Assembly: GCA_034231615.1 (NCBI GenBank) | Contig: CM067306.1 | Coordinates: 61,897,475 to 61,961,474 of the forward strand | Length of the DNA: 64,000 nucleotides | From: Meghimatium bilineatum | Taxonomy: Eukaryota > Mollusca > Gastropoda > Stylommatophora > Philomycidae | Reading direction: 5' to 3' | Part shown: one piece after another, positions 22,473-33,114 of the stretch | Layout: every line of letters starts with the position of its first letter | Position numbering within the stretch: position 1 is the stretch's first letter | Notes under the pieces: model-generated | The model's database searches: none | What the model saw: the letters and a program-made list of their open reading frames with translations, nothing else | Told to the model about the DNA's origin: nothing | Made by a program: the position numbers and the translations under genes

Positions 22473-23134
22473 TTGCCACGCATAAAACACAATGGAAACA
22501 TGTCTGCATCTAATAAACGTTATGGTGCCTGCCCTGTGGCGGACGTTCAGGCAGGGACGGTGCCGGGCCCTATACCTCGAAAGGGCCCAACCTCAGTTAC
22601 TGGAAGTCCTTCTCAATTGCCCCGAGGAGCCAGGAGGCAAGGGAATAGAGCTACTGGCCAAACAAACAAACGACCAATAAAAATAATGCACTGGAATGCT
22701 GAGGGTGTCAACAGTAAAAGAGATGGATACAGCAAAAAATTGGAACTTGAAAATGTCCTCAGTGAAGAACAAGTAAATATATGCTGTATCCAAGAAACAC
22801 ACCTCAGCAGCGACATAGCCTTCAAAATCAGAGGCTACCAGTGCTACCGATCTGACCGAAAAGACAGGCGAAAGGGTGGAATTCTGACACTAGTTAAAAA
22901 CAATATCAGCGCATGTCAGCTGGAAGTATACATGGACGGGGCAGAATACCAGATGCTCCACCTAAAAACAGACAGTGCAGAATTCCATCTCCTGAACTAC
23001 TACTGCCCAAATGATAAACCATTGGCACTAGACACAATTCCAGACAAAGAAAGGCTTATGGTGTGTGGTGACTTCAACAGCCACTCTCAGAGCTGGGGCT
23101 ACGATCAGATCATATCGACAAGAGAGGTGAGGAA
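22473..23134 (+). CDS. LINE copy B: N-terminus and APE endonuclease part
   Basis: Opens MPRIKHNGNMSASNKRYGAC and reaches the endonuclease at NKRPIKIMHWNAEGVNSK. Motifs CCIQETHLSS and MVCGDFNSHSQSWGYD are intact. The meaningful frame shifts by one position near 23113-23130, after which the other frame reads EELESWQDENNLILINQP and GGSDHRPVF; the 22473 frame beyond that point is spurious. Confidence 0.8.
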
Positions 23135-23398
23135 CTTGAGAGCTGGCAGGATGAAAATAATCTCATTCTTATTAACCAGCCAGCAGACTCACCAACCTTC
23201 TACTCGAGAGCATGGCACACCACCTCTACACCAGACCTGGCATTCTACTCACCAGGCCTGGAATGGAACATCACACGCGTCGTTGGAAAGCAGCTTGGGG
23301 GTAGTGACCACAGACCAGTATTTCTGGAAATTCACAATGAATATACCAAGGACAGCAGCACGCTCACTAGGTGGAACTATAAGAGGGCAGACTGGAAA

Positions 23399-26329
23399 AT
23401 GTACCAGCATTTAACCAGTGTTCTAGCTAAGGACATGAACTTGGACAAAGACATCAATAGAGCAGTGAGTGAATTTAATAGATGTATACTACATGCTGCT
23501 AGTAAAACCATACCCAGGGGGGCACGCAAAAACTACAAACCCTACTGGAATGATGAACTGGAAAAGCTGCAAAATGAGATGGAAACATCTAGAAAGCAGG
23601 CCGAGAACAGACCTAGCCAAGAACATCACAACAAATATCAGCAAACAAAGGCTAAATTTCAAAGAGCCAAGTTACAAGCCAGACGGAGCAGCTGGAAAGA
23701 AAAAACAGAGTCGCTGAACCTAGAAAGAGATACTAGGAAATTATGGAAACTTGTAAAACAACTAAATGATGAAGGTACAGGGAGAAATACCAGGATCACA
23801 CTTTATAAAGATAGAAACATTTTAACAGGTAAACATGCAGCTGATTACTTTGCAGATTCCTTTGCAGAAGACAATAACGTCAAAGTCAGCCCAGACAAAC
23901 AACAGGAGGTTCGAGAGAACCAGCAAAACATTGGACAAGGTGAACCTATACCTGAAGTCATGGAGGCACCAATCACAATGAGAGAACTGGAGCATGCAAT
24001 ATCCAAATTGAAAATGAAAAAGTCCCCTGGAGCTGATGGAGTGTCCAATGAAATGATTAGAAACCTGGGAAGTGCAGCAAGAGCAAAGCTACTGCAGATC
24101 TTTAACACAAGCTGGTCCACAGGTAATGTACCACAGGCGTGGAGAGAAGCAATAATGATACCACTCCTCAAATCAGGAAAAGATGGCAACACAGTCTCCA
24201 ACTACAGGCCCATCAGCCTCACAAGCTGTCTATGTAAAACAATGGAACGCATTATCAATCTTAGGATGCAGTGGTACCTTGAAAGTGAAAACCTTCTGGT
24301 ATCACAGCAAGCAGGTTTCAGACAGTGCTACTCTACTGAAGATCAGGCAACCTACCTCTCCCAAGAGATTGAGGATGCCTTCCAAGAAAAGAAACTGGTA
24401 CTAGCAGCATGGATAGACCTCAGGAAAGCATTTGATAAGGTCTGGAAAGAAGGGCTCCTAAAGAAATTGCGAAATTGCAGGGTTAGCTCAAGAATGTACA
24501 AATGGGTAAAAGCATACCTGCATAATAGAAGAGCCAGGGTACAATTAGATGGTCGCAAGAGCAAGAAAGTTCTACTGCGTCATGGAGTCCCCCAGGGAGG
24601 AGTCCTGTCACCCACACTTTTCTTGGTTTACATCAATGACCTAGTTGCTGAACTACCACACGGGATCAAAGTGGCAATGTATGCTGACGACCTGGTGATC
24701 TGGTGCACGGAAGAACATGCAACAGTGGCCACTAAACAAATACAAAGAGCTATCGATGCCCTAACCTTATGGGCTAATAGATGGTGCGTCAGCATTAACA
24801 CAGATAAGTGCAGCACTACACTCTTTACCCTCTCACCAAAACAAAAAGCTGGTCATATCAAGATAGATGGAGAGCTCTTGAAAGAAGACAAACAACCCAC
24901 ATACCTCGGAGTTACTTTTGATGATAAGCTGACATGGAAGCAGCACATAAACAAAGCAACAACAAAAGCCAGGAGGAAGCTAGCTATCCTGAGAAAACTA
25001 AGTGGAACCACATGGGGAGCCAGTGGAAATATACTCAGTAAAGTTTACCAGCAAGGCATAAGACCACACCTGGAATACGGTTCAGCTGCGTGGTGTCCTG
25101 CATCAAACACCACATTACAAGATCTAGATAAAGTGCAAAACCAGGCACTTAGAATAATGTTGGGAGCAATGAAATCAACACCCATAGCAGAGATGCAGAA
25201 AATGGGAAGAATGCAAACACTTGGCGAACGCAGAGACACAAAAGTACTAATTCAAGCAGAAAAGTTTCAGTGTATGCCAAGTCATCCAATGAAGGAAAGA
25301 TTCCAAAATCTAGCAATGGGACGACTGAAAAGGAGCAGCTTTATCCATCAAGCTAAACGACTCCGTAGACAACTTACAGACCTACCTGAAGTTGGCAGCC
25401 CCTTAAGGTCTGTACCAGAGCAAACCCCGTGGAGTGAAAGCCATGGAATGCCAATATACATTCAGACCCATGTGAAAGGAATACTAAGCGAGGACGAACA
25501 GAACAGTGTGCAGCGAATGACAATCACCCTCAGTTTCCTGGATGAGGAATATCCACAAGATATATGGGTCAGAGTGTACACAGATGGGTCAGCACAGAAT
25601 GCTGTGAGGAATGGAGGTGCAGGTGTATATATAGAATATCCACACAAGCCTAGAGATACAATCAGAACACCGACAGGAAAATTCTGCAATAATTATGATG
25701 CAGAAATCCAGGCAATTAGTGTGGCAGCTAAAAAACTGCTGAACTCCAACTCTGACCTACAGCCTGTGGTATTCCTGACAGATGCAAGGTCAGTGCTTCA
25801 AGCTCTCCAGTCTGGAAAACTAACAGACTTAAAAAAACTACTTAGCGAATTGTCTTACCAGTATAGGGTAACCATGCAGTGGATACCCTCTCACTGTGGA
25901 ATACCAGGAAATGAAAAAGCAGACCAACTGGCTAAGGAAGGTGCTGCCGAAGACCAACCAGATATACCAATCACCTACCATCAGAAAAAACAGATGATAA
26001 AGTCAATAAGAAAGCCACAAACACCAACACAAGATGACTATCACAATATGAACAGATCAGAACAAGTTATAATTCTACGTCTCAGAACAGGACACAACCG
26101 ACTCCGCAGTCACATGTATACAAAGTTCAAGATTGGCAACACGGCCATGTGTACATGTGGACAGGCAGCACAGAGTGCCAAACATATACTTCAAGAGTGT
26201 TCTGAGCATGAAACGCTGAGGCAGACATATTGGCCAGAGGAAACAACACTGGAATCAAAACTCTATGGGACACTGTATGAACTACAAAAGACAGTGAGTT
26301 TTATTAAGGAGACAGAATTACAGATATAG
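23399..26329 (+). CDS. LINE copy B: RT-RNase H polyprotein part
   Basis: 976 codons starting at an internal Met after the endonuclease. RT blocks: KKSPGADGVSNEMI (finger), NYRPISLTSCLCKTMERI, AAWIDLRKAFDKVW (motif A), GVPQGGVLSPTLF (motif B), MYADDLVIW (motif C). RNase H: VRVYTDGSAQNA, AEIQAI, FLTDARSVL, WIPSHCGIPGNEKADQLA, with the D-E-D-D set present. The end, YGTLYELQKTVSFIKETELQI, recurs in older LINE fragments here. The frame has no stop, so the protein may be active if the upstream shift is not real. Confidence 0.9.
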   Translation: MYQHLTSVLAKDMNLDKDINRAVSEFNRCILHAASKTIPRGARKNYKPYWNDELEKLQNEMETSRKQAENRPSQEHHNKYQQTKAKFQRAKLQARRSSWKEKTESLNLERDTRKLWKLVKQLNDEGTGRNTRITLYKDRNILTGKHAADYFADSFAEDNNVKVSPDKQQEVRENQQNIGQGEPIPEVMEAPITMRELEHAISKLKMKKSPGADGVSNEMIRNLGSAARAKLLQIFNTSWSTGNVPQAWREAIMIPLLKSGKDGNTVSNYRPISLTSCLCKTMERIINLRMQWYLESENLLVSQQAGFRQCYSTEDQATYLSQEIEDAFQEKKLVLAAWIDLRKAFDKVWKEGLLKKLRNCRVSSRMYKWVKAYLHNRRARVQLDGRKSKKVLLRHGVPQGGVLSPTLFLVYINDLVAELPHGIKVAMYADDLVIWCTEEHATVATKQIQRAIDALTLWANRWCVSINTDKCSTTLFTLSPKQKAGHIKIDGELLKEDKQPTYLGVTFDDKLTWKQHINKATTKARRKLAILRKLSGTTWGASGNILSKVYQQGIRPHLEYGSAAWCPASNTTLQDLDKVQNQALRIMLGAMKSTPIAEMQKMGRMQTLGERRDTKVLIQAEKFQCMPSHPMKERFQNLAMGRLKRSSFIHQAKRLRRQLTDLPEVGSPLRSVPEQTPWSESHGMPIYIQTHVKGILSEDEQNSVQRMTITLSFLDEEYPQDIWVRVYTDGSAQNAVRNGGAGVYIEYPHKPRDTIRTPTGKFCNNYDAEIQAISVAAKKLLNSNSDLQPVVFLTDARSVLQALQSGKLTDLKKLLSELSYQYRVTMQWIPSHCGIPGNEKADQLAKEGAAEDQPDIPITYHQKKQMIKSIRKPQTPTQDDYHNMNRSEQVIILRLRTGHNRLRSHMYTKFKIGNTAMCTCGQAAQSAKHILQECSEHETLRQTYWPEETTLESKLYGTLYELQKTVSFIKETELQI

Positions 26330-26528
26330 ACATGTTTCAAGTGAACGAAAGAAGAAGAAGAAGAATAAGAAAGACAAATCATAAGTAAGGCAAATCATAA
26401 GTAAGGCAAATCACAAGTAAGACAAATCACATACAAAACAAATAAGATAGCACAATAAATTGTATATAACCAAGACAAATCACAAAGTTTGTGTCCGATG
26501 GTATATTGCCTGAGAGTGTTAGTCTAAC

Positions 26529-26603
26529 CTGTAGGTCATGTTCCAATTTTTTGGTGCTTTCTTTAATTTCATCTTTAATCTGGGACAGGACTGATGATTT
26601 CAT
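26529..26603 (-). CDS. ITPRID2: ITPRID coiled-coil exon 3
   Basis: The 75-base exon lies between TTAATTGTTTTTCAG and CTACAG|GTTAGA and reads MKSSVLSQIKDEIKESTKKL, then EHDLQ, a charged amphipathic helix. Phase 0 to 0. Two I-group LINE copies lie in the next intron. Confidence 0.8.
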
Positions 26604-26634
26604 CTGAAAAACAATTAATCTGATCTTACACATG

Positions 26635-27375
26635 ATGTTGTAGTCATGCATGATGTTAATGACATGTGATGTTATAATCATGCATGATGTTCTAGTCACA
26701 TGTGATGTTATAATCATGCATGATGTTCTAGTCACATGTGATGTTATAATCATGCATGATGTTCTAGTCACATGTGATGTTATAATCATGCATGATGTTC
26801 TAGTCACATGTGATGTTATAATCATGCATGATGTTCTAGTCACATGTGATGTTATAATCATGCATGATGTTCTAGTCACATGTGATGTTATAATTATGCA
26901 TGATGTTCTAGTCACATGTGATGTTATAATTATGCATGATGTTATATTCAGATGTGATGTTCTAGTTACATGTGATTTCTAGCAACATGTGATGTTCTAG
27001 TCACTGCTGATATTCTAGTCACTGCTGATGTTCTAGTCCCATGTGATGTTTTAGTCCCATGTGATGTTCTAGTCATGTTTGATGTTCTAGTCACATATCA
27101 TATTTCTAGTATTATGTAATGTTGTAATCTAGTAATGTGATGTTCTATTCACATGTATGTTCTAGTCACGTATGATGCTCTCTAGGCACATGTGATGCTC
27201 TCTAGGCACATGTGATGTTCTAGTCACTGCTGATGTTCTAGTCACTGCTGATGTTCTAGTCATAGTCACTGCTGATGTTCTAGTCACAAGTGATGTTCTA
27301 GTCACATGTGATGTTCTATTCACTGCTGATGTTCTAGTCACTGATGTTTTAGTCACATGTGATGTACTAGTCACA
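26635..27375. repeat. ~36-bp minisatellite decaying to 18-bp units
   Basis: GATGTTCTAGTCACATGTG then ATGTTATAATCATGCAT, regular at 26660-26940, then shorter CTGATGTTCTAGTCA units. Just upstream of ITPRID exon 26529-26603. Confidence 0.9.
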
Positions 27376-27589
27376 TTTGTAGTCAGTCTCATATATTGAA
27401 ACACATTTCTTGTTAGGGGAACAATAAACACATATACCCGTAACCATCAGCTGAAAGAGACATAACTTATATGGGAATTCTCAGACTGTAACACTGTCAG
27501 TTCAGAAAATCAGTAATCACAGAATTATGAATCCTCTTTGAGGATTCAGATCCTGTAATAATCATCATATCACATGACTTGACAACCTG

Positions 27590-27905
27590 ATCCTTGTGCC
27601 ATGAATAAGTGACGTTATTACAAGACATGACTGCAATCTCTGTACCCTAACTGCATGTTTTTGTGTCATGATTACAATCCCTGTGTCGTGACTGAAAATC
27701 TGTACCATGACTACAATCCCTATACCCTAACTGCAAGTCTACCATGACTAAAATCCCTGTACCCTGACTGCAAACCCTCTACCCTGACTGAAAGTCTCTG
27801 TGCCAAGACTGAAAGTCTGTACCATGACTACAATCCCTCTACCCTGACTCAAAATCTCTGTGCCATGACTAATACCTGTGCCCTGACTGACTCCAAGTTT
27901 CTATA
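27590..27905. repeat. Degenerate ~22-bp repeat
   Basis: Units of CCATGACTACAATCCCTGTA / CCCTGACTGAAAGTC. Confidence 0.75.
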
Positions 27906-27948
27906 CCACGAGTAAGTAAAACAGTTATAAAATCCCCAAATCTCTGAC

Positions 27949-28212
27949 CTGTTCTAGACTGATATTCAGATCATGAGGTAAGCTGGAGATTGAAGAGCTC
28001 TGAAATCTTCTGAATGGTCGAGGTGTTGACATGAGACCCATTCCTGGCATCCAACTGTGAGCTGTCTGGCTGGAGTCACGTCTGCTATCATGATAACTGA
28101 TATCACCAGTAAAGATGTCTACATTATCATCCAGACCTTGATCTCTTCGCTCCTGCATGCCACTCCCAGACATCTGTTGCTGGCACAACTGTTCTTTAAT
28201 CAGCTCCACCAT
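27949..28212 (-). CDS. ITPRID2: ITPRID C-terminal exon
   Basis: The 264-base exon (88 codons) has acceptor GCTTGAATTTCAG and donor GAACAG|GTCAGA. It reads MVELIKEQLCQQQMSGSGMQ and later RPFRRFQSSSISSLPHDLN. A helix is followed by a Pro/Ser linker containing SISSLP, recalling 'SLSSLQ' in vertebrate ITPRID2. Phase 0 to 0. Confidence 0.8.
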
Positions 28213-28294
28213 CTGAAATTCAAGCAGAATACTCTGTACATCATAATATTCTTGTCAAATATATATGGATGTACATACTTCATTTCATACTCCT

Positions 28295-28576
28295 TCTTCT
28301 TCTTCTTCTGCGTTTGTTCTCAAACTCCTGTAGATTAGGAGGATGTAGTCCGGAGAACGGAATGCTTTGTGTCATGGTTTACATCATTGCTGCGATATCT
28401 GCACCTTTTGGCCTGATACATCCGACTTCAGCATGGCTTTGGGTCACTGACCCTATATGGGATGGGACAGCCAACTCCATCCCATAACCGCCTTAGTCAC
28501 CTTTTACGACATGCATGGAAGGTAAGCAGAGTTGCTTTTTTTTTCTCCCCTGTCAGGCTCCGGCAACACACGGGTG
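28295..28576 (-). mobile_element. LINE-tailed SINE, long form
   Basis: Full-length reverse copy with 13-bp flanking duplication ATTTCATACTCCT (28282-28294 and 28577-28589), inside an ITPRID intron close to exon 28212. The tail is TTCTTCTTCTTCTTC on the + strand. Confidence 0.8.
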
Positions 28577-29344
28577 ATTTCATACTCCTACAAATACAAA
28601 TATATATGGATGCACTTGATTTCACACTCCTACAAATACAAAGCATTAACCTCCAAAATCGGATGTGTTGGGTTATTGTCATAAAAAAAAAATGGTGACA
28701 CAAGACAATTCCATCCTCTGGACTACATCCTGCTGAAAATCTAGTAGAATCATTATACAAGAGAGATCCATTCTTCTGCACAGAAGAATGATGGTAAACC
28801 AGCATAGGACCAATACTGTCAGCAGAAGTGTAATGGCGGATACACTCAGGGAGAGATTGGAGCAACTATGGATGTGTCCAGTTTGCAGTGATGATGATCC
28901 GATGACTAACTAAGAGAGATTCAGTGGGAGTTTGATAGCACAAACGCACACAAAAAGTTAACAGCTGAATGTTTACTGTAACCTCCTGTATATAGCTGGG
29001 GTAAAAAATGGTACAGAATAGCAATACTGTGAATTGCCATGCATGGGATAAGTGGCAACTAAGGTGGAAATGGCTGCTCAATACCACAGGTCAAAGTAAC
29101 TCAAAAGCCATGCTTAAGTCGGATTTGTCAGGTGCAGATATAGCAGTCAAGATGTGATCATGACACAGTACATTCCATTCTCTTGACTTTATCCTGCTAA
29201 CCAGTGGGAGTTTGAGAATGATGAAGAAGACTGACATATACCAACCATCAATTAGAACTGACCAACCATTACTAATATGTCACATTACTCCAACCTTTAC
29301 TAAGACGTCACATTATAACCTTTACTGAGATCACACATTCCAAT

Positions 29345-29745
29345 CTTCACTAAGACCACAATTGAACAACTTAAACAGGTGAAAGAATTCACTTCTCTTG
29401 GAAGCATCTAATCATCAAATGTGGAAAAACAGCACAGAAATCCAACATAGATGCAACATATCATACCAGATCTTAGGACAGATGTTCCCTGTTTTCAAAA
29501 ACAAACATGTGAACATGAACACCAAAACTGCACTATATAAAACGATCATCATACAATCACTATGCTACCAATCATGGACATTAACAACAGAATCCAAAAA
29601 AAACTTGTTACAACAGAAATGACATGTTTACATAGAATCCTTAGAGTAACAATAAGAGACAGAATCAGAAATGAAAACATTAGAAGACTAACTAACACAA
29701 CGCCACTCCTGGATTACATCAGAAGATGGAAGCTATTTTCACCTT
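29345..29745 (+). mobile_element. LINE family 2 fragment
   Basis: YQSWTLTTESKKNLL, then EMTCLHRILRVTIRDRIRNE and PLLDYIRRWKLF; homologous to 14885-15120. The 3' part has been replaced by a 30-bp minisatellite (ACCAAGACCTAACATTCC). Confidence 0.65.
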
Positions 29746-29749
29746 TACT

Positions 29750-29940
29750 AAGAAAGCACATTTCAACCGTTACTAAGACATTACATTCCAACCTTTCCCA
29801 AGACCTAACATTCCAACATTTACCAAGACCTAACATTCCAACCTTTACCAAGACCTAACATTCCAACCTTTACCAAGACCTAACATTCCAACCTTTACCA
29901 AGACCTAACATTCCAGCCTTTAATAAAGCCTCACATTCTA
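29750..29940. repeat. ~27-bp repeat
   Basis: ACATTCCAACCTTTACCAAG then ACCTA, about six copies, replacing the 3' part of a LINE. Confidence 0.85.
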
Positions 29941-29989
29941 ACCCAAACTACTAATGAGCAGACACTAGCAGTAGATATCAGAGACATAT

Positions 29990-30510
29990 GACACCTGTAC
30001 TTAGACCTGCCCTGTTGATAATACCTGTACTTAGACCTGCCCTGTTGATAATACCTGTACTTATATCTGTCCTGTTGATAATACCTGTACTTAGACCTGC
30101 CCTGTTGATAATACCTGTACTTATATCTGTCCTGTTGATAATACCTGTACTTAGACCTGCCCTGTTGATAATACCTGTACTTAGACCTGCCCTGTTGATA
30201 ATACATGTACTTAGACCTGCCCTGTTGATAATACCTGTACCTATATCTGCCCTGTTGATAATACCTGTACTTATATCTGCCCTGTTGATAATACATGTAC
30301 TTATATCTGCCCTGTTGATAATACATGTACTTATATCTGCCCTGTTGATAATACCTGTTTTTATACCTGCCCTGCTGATAATACCTGTACTTATATCTGC
30401 CCTGCTGATAATACCTGTACTTAGACCTGCCCTGTTGATAATACCTGTACTTAAACCTGCCTTGCTGATAATACCTGTACTTATACCTGCCCTGTTGATA
30501 ATATTTATAT
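29990..30510. repeat. 30-bp minisatellite derived from an ITPRID splice donor
   Basis: About 17 units, on the - strand ATTATCAACAGGGCAGGTCT then AAGTACAGGT. Adjacent to exon 30521-30668, whose end and donor read ATCATCAACAAGGTAAGTCT. Confidence 0.9.
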
Positions 30511-30520
30511 CTAGACTTAC

Positions 30521-30668
30521 CTTGTTGATGATTCCTAGACTGAACATGAAAGAGTAGAAATCATTGCCAGCATGCACTGACTTGACCCGCTCTGTAAGTA
30601 GCTGCTCCGTCTCTATAACTTGACACTTGACCTCACCCCAGAGACATTCCAGCTCTTCTACTTCTTCT
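30521..30668 (-). CDS. ITPRID2: ITPRID coiled-coil exon 2
   Basis: It completes the Arg of ...DTER and reads EEVEELECLWGEVKCQVIET, then EQLLTERVKSVHAGNDFYSFMFSLGIINK in two blocks, phase 2 to 0. It matches the ITPRID2 C-terminal pattern 'L(S/T)xEER-x-EEL-x-LR-x-V-x-x-E-x-x-E-x-E-x-L-L'. Donor AACAAG|GTAAGT. The exon end (GIINK) is echoed by the downstream 30-bp array, which translates as GIINRAGLST. Confidence 0.85.
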
Positions 30669-30689
30669 CTGTCAATGAGAAATTGCATT

Positions 30690-30790
30690 AACATGTCAAT
30701 GTGACATATCTGTCAACATTAGCTTGTCAATGTGACATATCTGTCAACATTAACATGTCAATGTCACACATCTGTCAACATTAATATTTC
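30690..30790. repeat. ~33-bp repeat, 3 copies
   Basis: CATGTCAATGTGACATATCT then GTCAACATTA, directly upstream of the acceptor of exon 30521-30668. Confidence 0.8.
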
Positions 30791-30989
30791 AATATCACTT
30801 TTGCATTCACTCTAGCAGAGGGGTAGTTAAAATACTGCCTGTGAAGCCAAACCCTCTCTGCTGCCTGTGAAGCCAAATCCTCCATGTCAAAAGATTTTGA
30901 CTGGTCTGCCAAGCAGTCTTTAAAAATACAATAACAACTGACGCTTGAGCTGAGAAACATTTGGATCTCCAAGTGGCTTAAAAAAGTAA

Positions 30990-31260
30990 AACCAATAAAA
31001 TAAAATGCTTTTTGACCACATCCTATATTAAACAAACTCAATCCAGCTAGCCAATAAAAAAAGGGTTGTACATGTCTGCTCAAGTCCATCCCAAAACAAC
31101 CGATAACTGGTGAGCTTATTAAGAACAAATGAATGAACAGTGGACAGAAGAAACGCTTAAATGATTCTCTCAAAGTATCTGTAAAGAACTTCAATATTAA
31201 GCTGCCCGAATGACAGAGAAACAAAAATGCAGATCTTCCAACTCTGACTATACATATTCC
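30990..31260 (+). mobile_element. LINE family 2 fragment (C-terminal)
   Basis: + strand pieces GQKKRLNDSLKVSVKNFNIK and HPILNKLNPAS; the first resembles 'GGQKKRFKDTLKxSLKDFNI', common at LINE C-termini. A 183-codon - strand frame across it is a shadow. Confidence 0.5.
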
Positions 31261-31466
31261 AAACATGGTAATCTTTTTGGTAATCTCTGTATACATCAGA
31301 GAAATGCAAAACCACAAGAGATGCAAAAACACAAATCTGAGACTACCGTCATCATCGCCTATGATGGACAGCTGTTAATGTAACCATATAGATTTCACAT
31401 ATTTTTGGTACAGACATATTCTCACCTTTCTGTATCAGTCAGGCTTTAGTACAGACATATTCTCAC

Positions 31467-31594
31467 CTTTCTGTATCAGTCAGGTCTGCGTACACTGACT
31501 GATAATCCAACAAGAAGGTGGCCTCCATAATAGTTAGCTCTGTTTTGTATTTGTGGACAGCATTTTGTAGCAGGCGATTCTCTTCCTGCAATCT
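31467..31594 (-). CDS. ITPRID2: ITPRID coiled-coil exon 1
   Basis: It reads RLQEENRLLQNAVHKYKTEL, then TIMEATFLLDYQSVYADLTDTE, phase 0 to 2. Heptad leucines mark the start of the C-terminal coiled coil (SSFA2_C-like region); family members have 'LxEELxxL...VYxxLxxxER' here. Acceptor ATATTTCAG, donor GAAAG|GTGAGA. The last ~25 exon bases plus the donor are duplicated in the intron at 31422-31444. Confidence 0.85.
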
Positions 31595-31609
31595 CTGAAA
31601 TATAACATT

Positions 31610-32220
31610 GTCACCATGTTATATACACATTACTAGGCCAAGGAAATATTTTGTACACATTACTGGGTCAAGGCAACATCTCATACACATTACTGGGTGA
31701 AGGCAATATGTTATACACATTACTGGGTGAAGGCAATATGTTATACAGATTACTGGGTGAAGGCAATATGTTATACACATTACTGGGTGAAGGCAATATG
31801 TTATACACATTACTGGGTGAAGGCAATATGTTATACACATTACTGGGTCAAGGCAATATGTTATACACATTACTGGGTCAAGGAAATATGTCATACACAT
31901 TACTGGGTCAAGGCAATGTGTTATGGCATACAATAAAGGGCCAAGGCAATAAATAATGGAATACATTACTGGGCCAAGGTAACAAGTCATGCAATACATT
32001 ACTGGATCAAGTCAATATATCATGCAATACATTACTGGATCAAGTCAATATATCATGGCATATACTAATAAGTCACATCAATATGACATACATTAATTAT
32101 TCAATGGATCAAATCAACATGACATATATTACTGGGTCAAATCAACTTGACATAATTTACTGAATCAGGACAACATGACATACATTACTGGGTCAAGTCA
32201 ACATGACAGATAGCAGTTAT
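31610..32220. repeat. 30-bp minisatellite
   Basis: TACACATTACTGGGTGAAGG then CAATATGTTA, about 11 regular units then decayed ones to 32220. Confidence 0.9.
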
Positions 32221-32474
32221 ATAAACAGAGGACCAGTCAATACAATCTGTGAGGATAAACTAGATAGATATACTGATATCTTGTAGAGACAGGACATGGA
32301 CAGATATACTGATGTTGCTGACAGAGGAGATCATGGACAGATAGCTTGCACACAGAGGAACTCATGGACAGATAGCTTCCACACAGAGGAGATCATGACA
32401 CTCTTGACATTAAAAATGTCCTGAACATTGTCTGACCATTTTCGAACATAAAATGAAGTCTCAACATATTCTAC

Positions 32475-32549
32475 CTTGGTCTTAGTAAGCATGTTCCATT
32501 CCTTGAACATATGGGTGGGTTGATAGTGACAACGATTTCTACTAATGCC
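32475..32549 (-). CDS. ITPRID2: ITPRID short exon
   Basis: The 75-base exon has acceptor TATCTTTCTGCACAG and donor CCAAG|GTAGAA. It reads GISRNRCHYQPTHMFKEWNM, then LTKTK, phase 0 to 0. It rests on its splice sites, its phase and its position between two solid exons. Confidence 0.65.
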
Positions 32550-32726
32550 CTGTGCAGAAAGATACATCAAATAAAAACTGTGTGATATATTTTATCAAGC
32601 CATCTTACTTTACAAAGATGTTAAATTACTTCTGTAGTTAGTAACTTTTCTGTCATTCCAGTATTGTTATTTCTATATTGTTGGGGTTTTAACCAACTTC
32701 ATCACCAACACCCTTTATACAGACAC

Positions 32727-33003
32727 TTCTTCTTCTGCGTTTGTTCTCAAACTCCTGCAGATTAGCAGGATGTAGTCTGGAGAACGGAATGTGTTGTGTC
32801 ATGGTTTACAGCATTGCTGCGATATCTGCGCCTTTCAGCCTGACACATCCGACTTCAGCATGGCTTTTGGTCACTGACCCTATATGGAATGGGACAGCCA
32901 ACTCCATCCCATAACCTTCTTAGTCGCCTTTTACGACATGCGTGGAAGGTAAACAGTGTTGCTATTCTTTGCTCCCCTTTCGGGCCCCACAACACACGGG
33001 CGG
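32727..33003 (-). mobile_element. LINE-tailed SINE, long form
   Basis: Full-length reverse copy with 10-bp duplication ATACAGACAC (32717-32726 and 33004-33013). The head, at the right, is CGCCCGTGTGTTG on the - strand. Confidence 0.8.
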
Positions 33004-33114
33004 ATACAGACACAACACAGCTGAAGAAGACATGCACATACCACCACCAGGTATAGGAAAGAAAGAGTGAACACTCGCATCCCAGGGGATTGGATAAGTA
33101 AGTAAATTCTATAT

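Larger units (their letters stand above)
22304..26364 (+). mobile_element. I-group LINE, nearly complete copy B
   Basis: A 4.06-kb non-LTR retrotransposon with perfect 12-bp duplication ATAAGAAAGACA (22292-22303 and 26365-26376). Order: HDV-like ribozyme, short leader, APE endonuclease (IMHWNAEGV, QETHLSS, GDFNSHSQSWG, then GGSDHRPVF in another frame), RT (GVPQGGVLSPTLFLVYINDL, MYADDLVIW), RNase H (VYTDGSAQNA, DARSVLQAL, HCGIPGNEKADQLA), C-terminal CxC-x8-H-x4-C knuckle, and a GAAGAAGAAG tail. The RNase H and APE type point to the I group (I/Nimb/Ingi-like). No separate gag-like ORF1 is seen. One frameshift separates 22473-23414 from 23399-26329. Confidence 0.9.

Noticed and set aside
22473-23414. 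313-codon frame as one protein
   Set aside because: Only the part up to about 23130 reads as endonuclease; the continuation of the endonuclease is in another frame, so the rest is spurious.
30781-31332. 183-codon hydrophobic frame on the - strand
   Set aside because: It lies antisense to a recognisable LINE C-terminal fragment and inside an ITPRID intron between two phase-matched exons.
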